NCBI GenBank assembly: GCA_001606155.1
Contig: LODT01000022.1
Span: forward strand, 1,034,391-1,098,390
Direction of reading: 5' to 3'
Length of the DNA stretch: 64,000 nucleotides
From: Tieghemostelium lacteum
Taxonomy: Eukaryota > Evosea > Eumycetozoa > Dictyosteliales > Raperosteliaceae
Below, one piece after another: positions 9,470 to 21,132 of this stretch. The notes under the pieces are model-generated. The model saw nothing but the letters and a program-made list of their open reading frames with translations. It made no database searches and was not told the DNA's origin. Positions within the stretch are counted from its first letter, which is position 1; each line of letters starts with the position of its first letter. Made by a program: the position numbers and the translations under genes.

Positions 9470-11644
9470 TTAGAATAAATTTGGATTTTGGTCAATGGAG
9501 ATGGTACCAGCAGAGGGAGATCCATTACCACTGATACTATTAGGTACAAAAGATAAAATTTGGTCATTTGTAGATGTTGGTGTAGAAGAAGTTAATACAG
9601 GAGATGATTCCGTTGATCCTGGTGACGATTGTTGACCACCATTATTAACATTGGTTGGTGGTGTTGATGATGGTGTGGTATTATTAGAATTATTATTATT
9701 ATTATTATTTGAAATATTGTCTTTATCGAGAGTTGACATTTCATTGAAAATATTCTTTTTCATTGTATTATTTTTAGTGGAAGGTGAAACTTTAATCCAA
9801 TCCTTTTGAATATTATTTGTGATTATTGATTTGTTTGGTGTCTCAGCAATACCAAAATATTGTTGGAAGCCACCTTCTTTTGGATTTGTTGAATTTGCAA
9901 AATGACCTACTTTGAAACATATAGCAGTGGTGTGATCCATCTTACCAGGATACTTTGTGTAGTCATTAGGTAGCTTTTGTTTCTTTTCTGCAGTCTCTAG
10001 GAAGTGTCTGCTAGTCTTGGTTGTATTCCAACAGTGGTCTAATAGTCTATTTGCAATTTCAGAAGGTAGAGAAGTACCCTGTAAAAGATTCTCCAAAAAA
10101 CTAGCACAATAAGCAGTTTTTGCAACCATAGCTTTAGGTGAGTCTATATCTGACCATTTATCAGCTGACAAGTTGAATTCCTTTGACATTTCATGAGGAG
10201 ATTTACCCAAATGGTGAGGATCCAGATTATCATGGATACCGTCACTTACCATGATTATAATGTCACCTGCGTCAGCTGATGCACAGAATATATTCAAATT
10301 TCTTAAATCTGGTTTACCTGAGTCTAAATGTGGACCCAAACGACCGCCACAATCCTTAGCATCGAGATTCATTCTATTACCTTCTGTGATATCGACAATC
10401 TCAGTTTGGGTAATTAAAAATGCTTTACAATCACCTACAGAGGCACATACAAATTCCCATTGAGGTGACCATTTATCTTGACCCTTGTTAATCTCTAGTA
10501 ATACACCACCGAGTAGTGTGGTAGTACCTAGTTGCCAGAGATCCTGATCTGTTTTTCCATCAAGGATATTTTTATGTGCATTCTCAAAAGCGTCAAAAAG
10601 GATTCTACCTGCTTCTTTGACATTTGTAATCTCATCGTTTCTAGACATTACATGATCAATGAATGCCTGAGAGGCTCTTTGTGCAGCTTGTTTTGGTTTT
10701 TCACCCCAATTACAACCATCTGCTAGACATGTAACCAAACGGTTATTATAAACCACACAAGTATATCTATCGGCAATTGGGTCACCGTCCCTCAGGGTGT
10801 TACCAATCTGGAATGGATAGGTACTGGTTGAGACCGCATATATAGTATCACTGAAATTCGATGGATACTTTACCATTGGTTGATCAATTTGAGTATTTAC
10901 CTCTGTAGATGGTGTATAATCTGGTCCTGACAGATATGCCAGTAATTGTTTGTCAGTTGGTATAACCTCCAATTCTGGAATATGTCTATACAATGTCGAA
11001 AGTCCTTTAACTTTACTGTCATAATCAAAATCTGATTCTGACTTGTTATGATCAGCACCATTATTAGACATACTATTATTCGATGAAGGTGATGAACCTC
11101 CTGATTTTTCATCTTTGTTTTTGTGTTTGTTTTCCTTGTTTTTTGGACCGTGGTGTGGGTGTATGTGCATAAATTTCAAAAATTTGTCCATCTTTTTCTC
11201 TTTTTCCTTATTTATAGAATTACCAGAACTAACGAGTAAATCTTTGGATGAAGATGAGGATGATTGTGCTATAGATGTTTTGGGTGTTGTTGATGTTGAT
11301 GTCGTTATTGGTGTGGATGATGCTGAGGATAGATTAGAAGTTGATGTTGATGATGAGGTATTTACAATAGTTGCTGTTGATGATGTTGAGGTACTTGGTG
11401 ATGATGTACCTCCTGTGTTGTTACTTGCTGTCATTTTAGTTGCTGTATCTCCACCTGTTGATGCTGATTGTGGTGGTAATTGGTTGGATATAGACTGGAT
11501 AAGTAATTGGTCATATTTGACTCTTAATTCCTGATATTCCACTTTTAATTTATTATGCTCTTCTAATAATACAGTATATTTATATTCAAATTCATTTTTC
11601 AGTGAATTAGATGATAATGAATTTGACTGGGATATTGCTGACAT
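9470..11644 (-). CDS. PP2C-like (PPM family) protein phosphatase-like protein
   Basis: Single-exon, 724 aa. The N-terminal 50 residues form a likely coiled coil (LLEEHNKLKVEYQELRVKYD), followed by Ser/Thr-rich low complexity and a basic Lys/His segment. The PP2C fold spans roughly residues 260-600. Visible motifs are YTCVVYNNRLVTCLADGCNWG (motif 2 region), LGTTTLLGG, FVCASVGDCKAFL, IIIMVSDGIHDNL and the terminal DHTTAICF. The metal-binding DGHGG of active PP2C enzymes is replaced by DGCNWG, and the final DN by DH. Catalytic activity is therefore uncertain and it may be a pseudophosphatase or a divergent class. The C-terminus is Asn/Ser/Thr-rich. It is divergent with the sky1 gene, sharing a 780-bp upstream region. 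Confidence 0.85.
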   Translation of the reverse strand: MSAISQSNSLSSNSLKNEFEYKYTVLLEEHNKLKVEYQELRVKYDQLLIQSISNQLPPQSASTGGDTATKMTASNNTGGTSSPSTSTSSTATIVNTSSSTSTSNLSSASSTPITTSTSTTPKTSIAQSSSSSSKDLLVSSGNSINKEKEKKMDKFLKFMHIHPHHGPKNKENKHKNKDEKSGGSSPSSNNSMSNNGADHNKSESDFDYDSKVKGLSTLYRHIPELEVIPTDKQLLAYLSGPDYTPSTEVNTQIDQPMVKYPSNFSDTIYAVSTSTYPFQIGNTLRDGDPIADRYTCVVYNNRLVTCLADGCNWGEKPKQAAQRASQAFIDHVMSRNDEITNVKEAGRILFDAFENAHKNILDGKTDQDLWQLGTTTLLGGVLLEINKGQDKWSPQWEFVCASVGDCKAFLITQTEIVDITEGNRMNLDAKDCGGRLGPHLDSGKPDLRNLNIFCASADAGDIIIMVSDGIHDNLDPHHLGKSPHEMSKEFNLSADKWSDIDSPKAMVAKTAYCASFLENLLQGTSLPSEIANRLLDHCWNTTKTSRHFLETAEKKQKLPNDYTKYPGKMDHTTAICFKVGHFANSTNPKEGGFQQYFGIAETPNKSIITNNIQKDWIKVSPSTKNNTMKKNIFNEMSTLDKDNISNNNNNNNSNNTTPSSTPPTNVNNGGQQSSPGSTESSPVLTSSTPTSTNDQILSFVPNSISGNGSPSAGTISIDQNPNLF

Positions 11645-12424
11645 AAGAGATCTTAAGAACCTATTATTATAATTATTAAAATAATTTTATGGTTTGTAAA
11701 ATTATAATAATATATATCCAATTACATTAATATTCGCTTTGCCTTTATCCAATTCATAAATATATAATAAAACAAATATAAATATAATAAATAATAAAAA
11801 TAAATAAAAAAGAAGAGATAAAGTTAACAGATATTTTTTTAGTTTTTTTTTTTTTTTTTTTAGGTTTGCTGATGTGTAAAATAGTTTTGTGTGGTTGTAA
11901 ATATCTAAAAGATAGAGGGAAGGGGTATTGTAATTTTTTTACAATAAATTATAATTAAATTTCATTTTGACATTTATATATACTATACCTTTAAATTTTA
12001 TAATTTTATTTTACGTATTATGTCAATTAGTATATAATCAAACAATAAAAAAAAAAAAGAATTGATGATATCAGTAAAGATTTTTTTCTATTTTTTTTAT
12101 AAACATTTTTTTGTGGCCTAAATGTCCCTATATTTGCTAAAAAGTTTAATTTTTAGATAAAATTAATTTTATTTTAATATTCATTTTCAAGTTTTATTAT
12201 ACTTTTTACACTTTATTAGAAAAGAATCCAAAAAAATTTTTTCTATTCTTTTCCACTTTCAATTTGGCAATCAATTTGGTTGAGTAAATTTGAATATGTT
12301 TGAAAAATGATAAATTATGAGAAGTTGAAGATTAGTTTTTTTTGAAATCGATTTTTTACTCCAATAAATATTTTTTTTTTAAATTTTTGCAAACAATAGA
12401 GATAGATTACCTAATGATTAGGAA
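11645..12424. promoter_or_regulatory. shared upstream region of PP2C-like (-) and sky1 (+) genes
   Basis: The 780 bp between two divergent start codons is nearly pure A/T. It has long T tracts (for example near 11845-11862) and two short G-rich islands (GGTTTGCTGATGTG near 11863; GATAGAGGGAAGGGG near 11911). No coding or RNA gene is visible. It probably carries both promoters, but individual sites cannot be assigned. Confidence 0.4.
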
Positions 12425-13384
12425 ATGAGTGAAATGAATGATTCAATTGCTCAAAATAACGAAAAGACCACAACTATGGGAACTACACTTGGTGGAACTA
12501 CTCTTGGTGGAACTACATTAGGCGGAACTACATTAGGTGGTGGAACAACATTAGGAGGTGGAACTATACTTGGAGGTAGTACATCTAGTTTAAATAGTAG
12601 TGGAAGTACTTCAAGTAGAAATAAAAAGAAAGCACAATCTAATCCATTGGCATCTTCAATGGAGATTGACAATAATTCATCAACTACGACTACAACTACA
12701 ACTACCAAAACACAAAGACAATCATTTATGCCAAGCGGGCCAAATGATGATGAAGGTACAAAAGAATATAGAGTCGGTGGTTACCATCTAGTTAGAAAAG
12801 ACGATGTTTTTAATGGTCGTTATCAAGTTATTGATAAATTAGGTTGGGGACATTTCTCAACAGTGTGGTTGTGTTTAGATAGAGAGACTAGAAAGAGTGT
12901 AGCTTTGAAAATTGTAAGATCTGCAAAGACCTATACAGAGACTGCCGAAGATGAAATTCAGTTACTCAGAGACATCTCAAATAACTCAACTGGTAAAGAT
13001 TGCGTTGCTACTCTTTTAGACTATTTTACACATAAGGGTCCTAATGGTAAACATATTTGTATGGTTTTTGATGTTTTGGGTCCTAATCTCTTGGATCTTA
13101 TTAAACATTACAAATATCGTGGTATTCCAATGTCATTGGTAAAGTCAATCATTAAACAAGTACTCACAGGTCTAGACTATATTCACACTAAATGTAAAAT
13201 CATTCACACCGATCTCAAACCTGAAAATGTCCTTCTAGTCGAACCTTTTGATTTTAAAACTTCCCCATACTCAACTTGGGCTGAAAAATATGGTTTCTAT
13301 AAAATTCATCGTACCTCTTCTTCCACCTCCAATACCGAAGATGACAATAACACAAATAAAGATATAAGAATGGATGATAATGAA

Positions 13385-13425
<41 letters not shown>

Positions 13426-14086
13426 TAATAATAATAATGAAAGTAATAATAATAATAATAATAATAATGAAATGGATATAGATGTTAATATGAACGAAGA
13501 ATTTACAGAGAATGGAGGTACATTTAAAGTTAAAAAAGATAACAAAAATTTTGATCAAAATAACTATCCAAAATTAGAGATTGTTGATTTTGGTAATGCA
13601 TGTTGGGAGGATAGACGTTTTACTGATGATATTCAAACTAGACAATACAGGTCACCAGAAGCCATTGTCAGAGCAAAATGGTCATATCCAGTAGACATTT
13701 GGAGTTGTGCTTGTATGGCTTTTGAATTGGCAACTGGTGATCACCTATTTAAACCAAAACCTGGTACTGATTTTGGTAAGACTGATGATCATTTAGCTCT
13801 CATGATTGAACTTCTAGGAAAGATTCCAAAATTCTTAACTACCAGTGGTGCAAAGAGTAAGAAGTACTTTAACAATAAAGGTGAACTTAGAAATATTAGT
13901 TCACTTTCTGATCAGTGGCCATTATCTGATGTACTACACGAGAAATACAAATTTTCACATCAGGAATCTCAAGAATTTGCATCCTTCTTACTACCAATGC
14001 TTCAATATTCTCCTGAAAGAAGAGCTACTGCTAGAGAGGCTTTAGAACATCCATTTCTTAAAGATGTCGAACCCAAAATAAAATAA
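12425..14086 (+). CDS. sky1: SRPK-type serine/threonine kinase Sky1
   Basis: Single-exon, 553 aa. SR-protein kinases phosphorylate Arg-Ser-rich splicing and transport factors. The kinase domain begins near residue 130: YQVIDKLGWGHFSTVWL (Gly loop) and VALKIVRS (Lys). It has HTDLKPENVLL as catalytic loop near 262, with Thr in place of the more usual Arg of HRD, as in SRPKs. DFGNACW lies near 388, then TRQYRSPE and WSCACMAFELATGDHLF. The SRPK spacer between the two lobes is present and here is mostly poly-Asn with acidic residues. The N-terminus carries a tandem TTLGG repeat and a poly-Thr run, neither expected to fold. The family assignment is strong; the symbol follows the D. discoideum name for this family. 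Confidence 0.9.
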
Positions 14087-14433
14087 AAAAATAATCATAT
14101 TATATTATATTTTTTTTTTAATTAATAAAACTAGTATAATCTAAAAAAATATATAAATATAAATAATCTAAAAATAATAACTAGAAATGGAAATAAAATT
14201 AATTATTGTTAAAAATAACCTTGAACATAACAAAGTTACATTTTTTAAAATATCGGGTTGTTGGAATCAATACATTCTAACTCAAATAAAAGAGATAACA
14301 ATTTCCCAAAAAATCAAGGGAATATAGTAATGAAAGTTTTTTTTTTATTTTTTTTTTAATTTTTTTCTTTACTTTTATTAAATTTATTTGTGAATCTGTA
14401 TAGTTTATAGCATTACAATTTATATATAATATA
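14087..14433. other. intergenic between sky1 and the Alix gene
   Basis: This 347-bp stretch contains the sky1 3' flank and the Alix gene promoter. It includes T tracts near 14338-14368 and a TATATATAATATAAT block just before the ATG. Nothing else is seen. Confidence 0.4.
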
Positions 14434-16880
14434 ATGCTTTCAATTGAAAAGAAAAAAACAGATAAAGTGGATCTGATAAAACCACTGTCAAAATATATTA
14501 AAGAACAATTTAGTAAAGAGGAGTTAACAAATCATGAAAATGTAATTACCAATCTAAATCAACAGAGAGAACAGATTAGAAATATTGCTGATATGACTGA
14601 GACTTCAAAAGAAATGGTTTGGAGATATTACAGTGTATTATCATCTCTTGAATCAAGATTTCCAATTTCAGAGTCAAATGTAGGTTTTTTTTACATAGTT
14701 TTGGAATTCCACTTTTCATTTATTAATAATGTGTTTTTTAGGTTAGAATATCATTTCCATGGACAGATCCATATAAACAGAGAAAAACTAGTCTTTATAG
14801 TATCTATTTTGAGAGAGGATCAGTATTGTTTAATTATGGTAGTATACATTCTCAAATTGGAGCAACACAAACTAGAACTACAGTTGATGGTATAAAGAAA
14901 GCTTGTAATAGTTTTCAAGCAGCAGCAGGTGTTTTTAAGACACTTAGAGAGTATATCAGTGCACATCCAGAGTGTTTTGCATCACAGGATTTCTCAGCTG
15001 ACTCATTACAGCTATTACAGACACTAATGTTAGCACAAGCTCAAGAGTGTGTCTATGAGAAGGCAAATATGGATAACATGTCTGTTGGTATTCAAGCAAA
15101 GATTGCAGCTCAAGTTGCAGACTACTTTGAACAATTGGGTCTGTTGTTGAATGGTAATACCTTAAAGACCCTTGTTGACAGACAATGGGTTGTAGTATGT
15201 CTCATTAAACATCACCTATACAAGGCAATTTGTCAGTACAAACAAGCTCAGGAACTTGAAACCAAATCACAAATTGGTGAACAAATTGCACGTTTGAACT
15301 TGTCAATGGAGTCACTTAACCAGGTTAAAGTTAACCTCAATAGACAGGTAACTGCTGATTTGAAGGAATCAGTCGACAAGTATACTGCTAGTATAACCAA
15401 ATACTTTGAATTAGCCAGAAAGGATAATGATACCATCTATCATGACACTGTTCCACAAGCTCATAAATTGACACCTATTGAGAAGAAGGAACTTGTAAAA
15501 CCATCTCCATTACCAGAGTTACAATTTAACGATCCATTTCAAGCTTTGATTCCATTCTCTGTTAAGGAAGATTCTGCCTATTACAATGACCAAAAAGAAC
15601 AGTTACTTAGAAAAGAGATGGACAATATCGATTATCACAATCAAACTGCAAAAGCCTCACTATTATCTATGGGTTTACCTGGATCTATTGAAGCTCAGGA
15701 AATGGGTATTCCAAAGGCACTTCAAGAGAAAATGGATTTGGTACGTTCTGAAAAGGGTATTAGTAACATTACTAGTCTCCTAGAGAATCTTGGTCAACTC
15801 TCTGATGAGGATACCAATATTTGTAATATAGCTTCACAGATTCTCAAAAAGGAGGAAGACGAGGACAATGAAATGAGAACTAAATATCAATCTGCATGGC
15901 ATCGTACCCCATCTTACACCTTGACTGCTAATTTCAATCAGGATTTGGCTAAATATAATAGCCATTTACTGCACTCTACCAAATCGGATGGGTTCATTAA
16001 AAAGAAGTTCGAAGATAACAAACACCTAATTGCAGCTCTAGAGAATCAACAAGAGGTTTTATCTCTTTTACCATCCAATTTGTCACCCATGAATCAGATT
16101 CCAGAGATTGCCAGTTTGACTACACTGCTAAATGACTTTGATGTCTTGATTGCCAATCGTGAGAAACTTGCTGAAAAACTAAAAGAACAAATCAAGAAGG
16201 ATGATATCACTATGAAACTTCTCAATCCATCGAAAGACAAACAGGTTATATATTCAGAGGAGATTAGTAAATATGAACCATTGCAATTACAATTAAATGA
16301 TTCCTTCCTTAAACAACAGACACTACTCAATACCATCCAGAAGGAGAATGAGAAATTCACTGCTGGTAAATCTAAACATGGTAACCAGAGAGAAGATGTC
16401 TTACAGAGATTTGCAAATGCCTTTAAGATTTACAATGAATTGAAATCCAATCTCGATGAAGGTATTCAATTCTATGCTAATTTCCAAGAGATTCTATTAA
16501 AATTCAAAAACAAGTGTCAAGATTTTGTAAATGAAAGAGAAAAGGAAAGATTAGAACTTGTAAGACAAATTAATTCTAATGTTAGTCCCTATGGTCAATC
16601 TCCAGTTAATAACAATAGTCCACAACAACCACAATCACAACATCAACAACAATTACCACCACAATATTTTAGTAACAATGTAATTTCTCCACCAAATAGT
16701 CAAAATCCAATGGGTCGTCCACCACCTTACCAACCACAACCAATGAATCCATTTGTTTATGGTCAACCACCACCTCAACAACCACCAATCTATCATCAAC
16801 CAAATCCACAATTTATGCCACCAAATACTTTTTCAGCTCCACCTCCACCATATGGTAAACCTCCTCCATATTATAAATAA
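14434..16880 (+). CDS. alxA: Alix/AIP1-type BRO1-domain protein
   Basis: Alix proteins link ESCRT-III to membranes and cargo in endosomal sorting, membrane repair and abscission. Two exons: 14434-14679 and 14742-16880. The intron has donor GTAGGT and acceptor TTTTTTAG, phase 0, and the product is 794 aa. The start MLSIEKKKTDKVDLIKPLSK is the typical Bro1 N-terminus. Exon 2 restores VRISFPWTDPYK and the conserved SIYFERGSVLFNYGSIHSQIG. Residues about 1-360 form the Bro1 domain. About 370-700 form the coiled-coil V domain (DLAKYNSHLLHSTKSDGFI and onward). The last 80 residues are a Pro/Gln-rich tail with repeated PPPY-like stretches. Without removing the intron the frame shifts after SESN. The symbol is the D. 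discoideum name. Confidence 0.93.
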
Positions 16881-17136
16881 TCATTTTTCCCTTGACTCTG
16901 AATAGATCCAAAAACAAAAAAATTGCTTGTTTATTAAACAAACAAGTCTTTATTCTCACAAATAAAAACCAATTTATAATACTAAACAATCAATTATTAT
17001 TTAATTTTTATAATAAACCATTCACTGTTCAATTAATATTAAAAATCTAAATAAAAATCTTTGTGATAATGTTCAAATAATTTGTTCTAGGTTGGGGTGT
17101 TGAGATGTTTTATATAAGTATTGTTAATTATTTATT

Positions 17137-17725
17137 TTAAGCAGTCAAAACACATGTACCTCCGACAGCTTTGATTTTGGCTTCGGCAATCTTGGAGAAG
17201 TATCTAGCTTTAACAATGATTGGTTGTTTTGGGAGAATACCATGACCTAAAACTTTGAAAAAACCTCTTTGAGTAACATCGACAACTGGAGCGGTACCGT
17301 CGTTTTTGGTGGCAAGATTCTTACGAACTGAATCTGGTACTAAAGTCCAGATCTTTTCTAATGAGATAGTTGGACAATATTCTGAAACGTGGTTCTTTTG
17401 TAAGTGGAAAGTTCTCATACCTAATTTACCAAAATAACCTGGATGGCTATATATTTATATTTGTATTAATCTTATCTGTTATCCAATCATTGCTCCAAAA
17501 CACTACATACTATTTGTCAAAGTTAATTCTATGATGAGTGAGACCACCTGCATTACCACGACCACCTGGGTGTTTTCTGTGTTTTCCAACACGACCGTAA
17601 CCGGCACAAACATCACCTCTTGTTTTTCTGTGTTTTCTGAAACGGGTAGGCTATTGTTTATCATCTATTAATATTCATCTCTAATGATAGCCTTAATCAA
17701 AAAAATGTGTGATATACTTTACCAT
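17137..17725 (-). CDS. rpl27a: 60S ribosomal protein L27a (uL15)
   Basis: Component of the large ribosomal subunit. Three exons reading leftward: 17725-17723 (just the ATG), 17650-17511 and 17446-17137, giving 150 aa. The introns have GTAAAG and GTATGT donors and AG acceptors. Exon 2 reads [20 protein letters not shown] then [16 protein letters not shown]...HHRINFDKY, a textbook uL15 start. Exon 3 continues [19 protein letters not shown] and ends [12 protein letters not shown]. Length matches the family (148-149 in most eukaryotes). The codons are more C-ending than in neighbouring genes, as expected for high expression. The unusual point is the first exon, which codes only for the initiator methionine. 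Confidence 0.95.
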
Positions 17726-18204
17726 TTTGATTTATTCCTCTACTAAAACAACAAAAAATCAATCGCTTTTTTTTTCAAAAGTATTTCGTCCAAAAATTTT
17801 CAATCAAATTTTATTTTTTTTGAATTAATTTACGATTTTTTTAATTAACGTAACGTACTTCATTTTCAAATATTTCATGTATTAACACATTTCATTTTCA
17901 AACTTAATTTTGAATTTAATATGTTTTAAAACAACTTCCTTCATATTACATATATTCAAAATTTCAATTTATTATAAAAATATTAAAAATAAATTTAGTT
18001 TCAATACATAACTTCATGTTTATATACATTTTGTAATTCTTAACATTCAAAGATATAAATAAAACATATTTTTTTAGAAAAATAATTATGATTTAAAAAT
18101 TCATCACAATTTGATCATCCATCAGATTTTTGAATATCATAATTACACAATTTAAAAATTCAAAACTTAAATAAAATTTTTTTTCAAATTATTCAAATAC
18201 AAAT
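17726..18204. promoter_or_regulatory. shared upstream region of rpl27a (-) and dynamin (+) genes
   Basis: The 479-bp interval between divergent starts is A/T tracts with several ATTTCAT/TTCATTTTC repeats. No coding or RNA gene is visible. Confidence 0.4.
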
Positions 18205-20631
18205 ATGATATCTAGATATTCAAGAAGTAATCAAAAGATTACTAGATATATAAAAACATTAGTTAAACAACAACAACTGTATAGAAACTTTACAACATGT
18301 ACAATTAAATCAAGTAAAAATAAAATATTAAATATTATAGAACAACAACCACAACACTCATTAAAACAAGAACAACAAGAATTAAAATTAAATAACACTA
18401 ATAGAGATTTTAGAATAATTAGTAGTAATAATCAATATAATAGATTTTATTCAACACAAAATAAGAATAGTGGTCATATATTGATTGAAGATATTGAAAC
18501 TGTTGGTACATCATTATTACCTGTAATTAATAAATTACAAGAGACAACTGCATTGATTGGATCTGAGATTACATTACCACAGATTATCGTAATTGGTAGT
18601 CAGTCATCTGGTAAATCATCTGTATTGGAGAATCTAGTTGGTAGAGATTTTCTACCTAGAGGTTCTGGTTTGGTGACTAGAAGACCATTGATTTTACAAT
18701 TGAATAAACATGACAGTTTAGAGGAATATGGTGAATTTGCTCACACTGGAAACAAAAAATTTGATTTTGATGGGATTAAACAGGAAATTGAAAGAGAAAC
18801 TGAAAGATTGGCTGGTGCTAATAAGGATATAAGTTCTGAACCTATTCTATTGAGAATATACAGTCCAAATGTAATTCCATTGACTTTGGTTGATACTCCT
18901 GGTATTGCTAGAGTACCTATTGGTGACCAACCTTCGAATATCGAAGAGAAATTGAAATCTATGATTATGGAATATATCAGTAACCCAAATTCTATCATTT
19001 TAGCAATAACATCTGCTAATCAGGATATTGTTACTAGTGATGGTATAAAGTTAGCTAAAGAGGTTGATCCAGAGGGAAAGAGAACTATCGGTGTTTTGAC
19101 TAAACTTGATCTTATGGATAAAGGTACTGATGCTATCGATGTTCTTCTTGGTGACCAAATACCTCTAAAATATGGTTTTGTTGGAATTATCAATAGATCA
19201 CAACAAGATATCAACAATAGAAAACCAATTTCACAAATGTTAAAAGACGAGCAGATTTGGTTTGATCAACATCCTGCATATAGTAGAATCAACAATCAAC
19301 TAGGTACAAAATATCTCGCACAGAAATGCAACAAAATCTTGACAAAACACATTAGAGACACATTTCCATCAGTAAAGAACCAAATTAGACAACTTATTAA
19401 AAAGTATCAAGATGAGTTGGAGAAGTACGGTGAACCTATTCCAGAGAGATCTGTTGATAAGTCTAGATTGTTAATTGACATTCTAAATAGATTCTCAAAC
19501 CAATTCCGATCAGATTTAGATGGTAGTAATGAGGAACTAAATACCAAGCATTTTAACGGTGGAGCAAGAATTCGTGCAATTTTCACTCAGTCTTTTAAAC
19601 AGGTTCAAGAGCAGTCACCTTTTGATTGGATATCTGATAAACAGTTACGTGTGGCACTTAGAAATGCAGCTGGTATCAGACCAACCATGTTCATTCCTCA
19701 AAAGACTTTTGATAGCTTGGTTAAAAAACAAATTGAGAAATTGAAAGATCCAGCTACACAATGTTCTGATTTGGTGTTGGATGAATTGTTACGTATTCTA
19801 ACTCAGGTTGACAGTCATATTCTGTCAAGATTCCCAGTTTTACGTGACAGAATTGTAGAGGTTTCTAATAATGTTCTTAGAAAACTCCTATCACCCACCA
19901 ATAAGATGATTAGTGATATGGTTGATGCTGAAGCTTGTTTCATTAATACTTCTCATCCTGTATATCTTGGTGAATTGAATAAGTTACTTTCTGGTAGTTC
20001 TCCAAATATCAATATCAACATCAATGCCACTACTACACCATCTAAATCATCCAATACCTCTTATGGTGATGAATTAAATCCATATATGATTGATAGATCA
20101 TATCCAAATGATGACTATACTCAGAAACAACAACAACAGCAACAACAACAAAATCAACAGCAATCTACAGGTATTTTAAGAAGAATATTTGGAACTTCAC
20201 AACCACAGCAACAAGTACAACCACAACAACAACAACAGGTACAACAAATTAAAATTCAAGGTCCAGTAACACAGAAACCTAAACCTACTATAGAATATGA
20301 AATTACAGAGGAGTTAACAGAGGATGAGAAGAAGCAAATTGTACTATTAAAGAGACTATTATTGAGTTATTATAATATTGCTCAATTTAATGTACAAGAG
20401 AACACAATGAAGATTATAACATTATTCCTCATTGAAAGATCAAAAGATATATTACAAAGAGAATTAGCAACACAACTCTATGATGAACATCTTGTAGATC
20501 AATTACTCAGAGAAAATGAGAATATTATTACCAGAAGAAATGAATGTATTTATAAATTGGATATATTAAAGAAGGCTAAAAAATCATTATCAATGACTGA
20601 GTTAAAAGATATTCCACTGCAGTTCTATTAA
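18205..20631 (+). CDS. dymB: mitochondrial dynamin-like GTPase (DymB type)
   Basis: Single-exon, 808 aa. Dynamins are membrane-remodelling GTPases. The first 90 residues are rich in Arg, Ser, Gln and Asn without acids early on (MISRYSRSNQKITRYIKTLV), which fits a mitochondrial presequence. The GTPase domain follows: GSQSSGKSS near residue 132 (P-loop), TRRP, DTPG near 230, and TKLD near 298. The dynamin middle domain runs to about residue 600. A Gln-rich insert with PQQQQ repeats follows, and then a GTPase effector domain from about 700 (EEYEITEELTEDEKKQ-like to KKAKKSLS). There is no PH or Pro-rich domain. The presequence and Q-rich insert fit D. discoideum DymB better than DymA; that choice is inference. 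Confidence 0.88.
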   Translation: MISRYSRSNQKITRYIKTLVKQQQLYRNFTTCTIKSSKNKILNIIEQQPQHSLKQEQQELKLNNTNRDFRIISSNNQYNRFYSTQNKNSGHILIEDIETVGTSLLPVINKLQETTALIGSEITLPQIIVIGSQSSGKSSVLENLVGRDFLPRGSGLVTRRPLILQLNKHDSLEEYGEFAHTGNKKFDFDGIKQEIERETERLAGANKDISSEPILLRIYSPNVIPLTLVDTPGIARVPIGDQPSNIEEKLKSMIMEYISNPNSIILAITSANQDIVTSDGIKLAKEVDPEGKRTIGVLTKLDLMDKGTDAIDVLLGDQIPLKYGFVGIINRSQQDINNRKPISQMLKDEQIWFDQHPAYSRINNQLGTKYLAQKCNKILTKHIRDTFPSVKNQIRQLIKKYQDELEKYGEPIPERSVDKSRLLIDILNRFSNQFRSDLDGSNEELNTKHFNGGARIRAIFTQSFKQVQEQSPFDWISDKQLRVALRNAAGIRPTMFIPQKTFDSLVKKQIEKLKDPATQCSDLVLDELLRILTQVDSHILSRFPVLRDRIVEVSNNVLRKLLSPTNKMISDMVDAEACFINTSHPVYLGELNKLLSGSSPNINININATTTPSKSSNTSYGDELNPYMIDRSYPNDDYTQKQQQQQQQQNQQQSTGILRRIFGTSQPQQQVQPQQQQQVQQIKIQGPVTQKPKPTIEYEITEELTEDEKKQIVLLKRLLLSYYNIAQFNVQENTMKIITLFLIERSKDILQRELATQLYDEHLVDQLLRENENIITRRNECIYKLDILKKAKKSLSMTELKDIPLQFY

Positions 20632-21132
20632 AAAACCCCTAATAGCATTACTACTACAACACCACAATACACAAAAATAAATTGCAAAATGAGACGAGTG
20701 GTTTGATTATACTATCAAAAATGAAAGCCTTTCTATTTTAATTTAATACTCTTTCTATTTATATTTTTAAAATCTATATGAACAAATCTTTTTTTAATCA
20801 CAAATACACTATTCAAATAATTATCAAATTTGGTAATAGTTTTTTATAACAACATGATTTAAGGTCCATGAGAGGGGGGGTAGATATTGTGAAGTATTGG
20901 TGTGCGTAAACAACTCACACATAAACACTTTTTTAAAAACATATTTTTGGGTATAAAAAAATATTTTAAATAGTTGTAAAATGTGGGTGTACCATGTAAA
21001 TTGAAAATGAGATATTCGTGATTTTATACAATATAAAATATGGTCTAAAAAACTAAATTACCATTCAATTTAGATATAAGTTTAGTAAAATCAAATACAT
21101 AAATATAAATAATCATTACAATACAATAAAAA
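20632..21132. other. intergenic between dynamin and zinc-ribbon genes
   Basis: This 501-bp A/T-rich stretch has a G run (GAGAGGGGGGGTAG near 20870-20883) followed by GTGTGCGTAAACAACTCACAC. The latter contains a weak inverted repeat GTGTG/CACAC. No coding or RNA gene is supported. It probably contains the promoter of the downstream gene. Confidence 0.4.

Noticed and set aside
13271-13558. Open frames of poly-Ile/poly-Leu on the - strand
   Set aside because: These are the complement of the (AAT)n poly-Asn insert of the sky1 gene and have no independent support.
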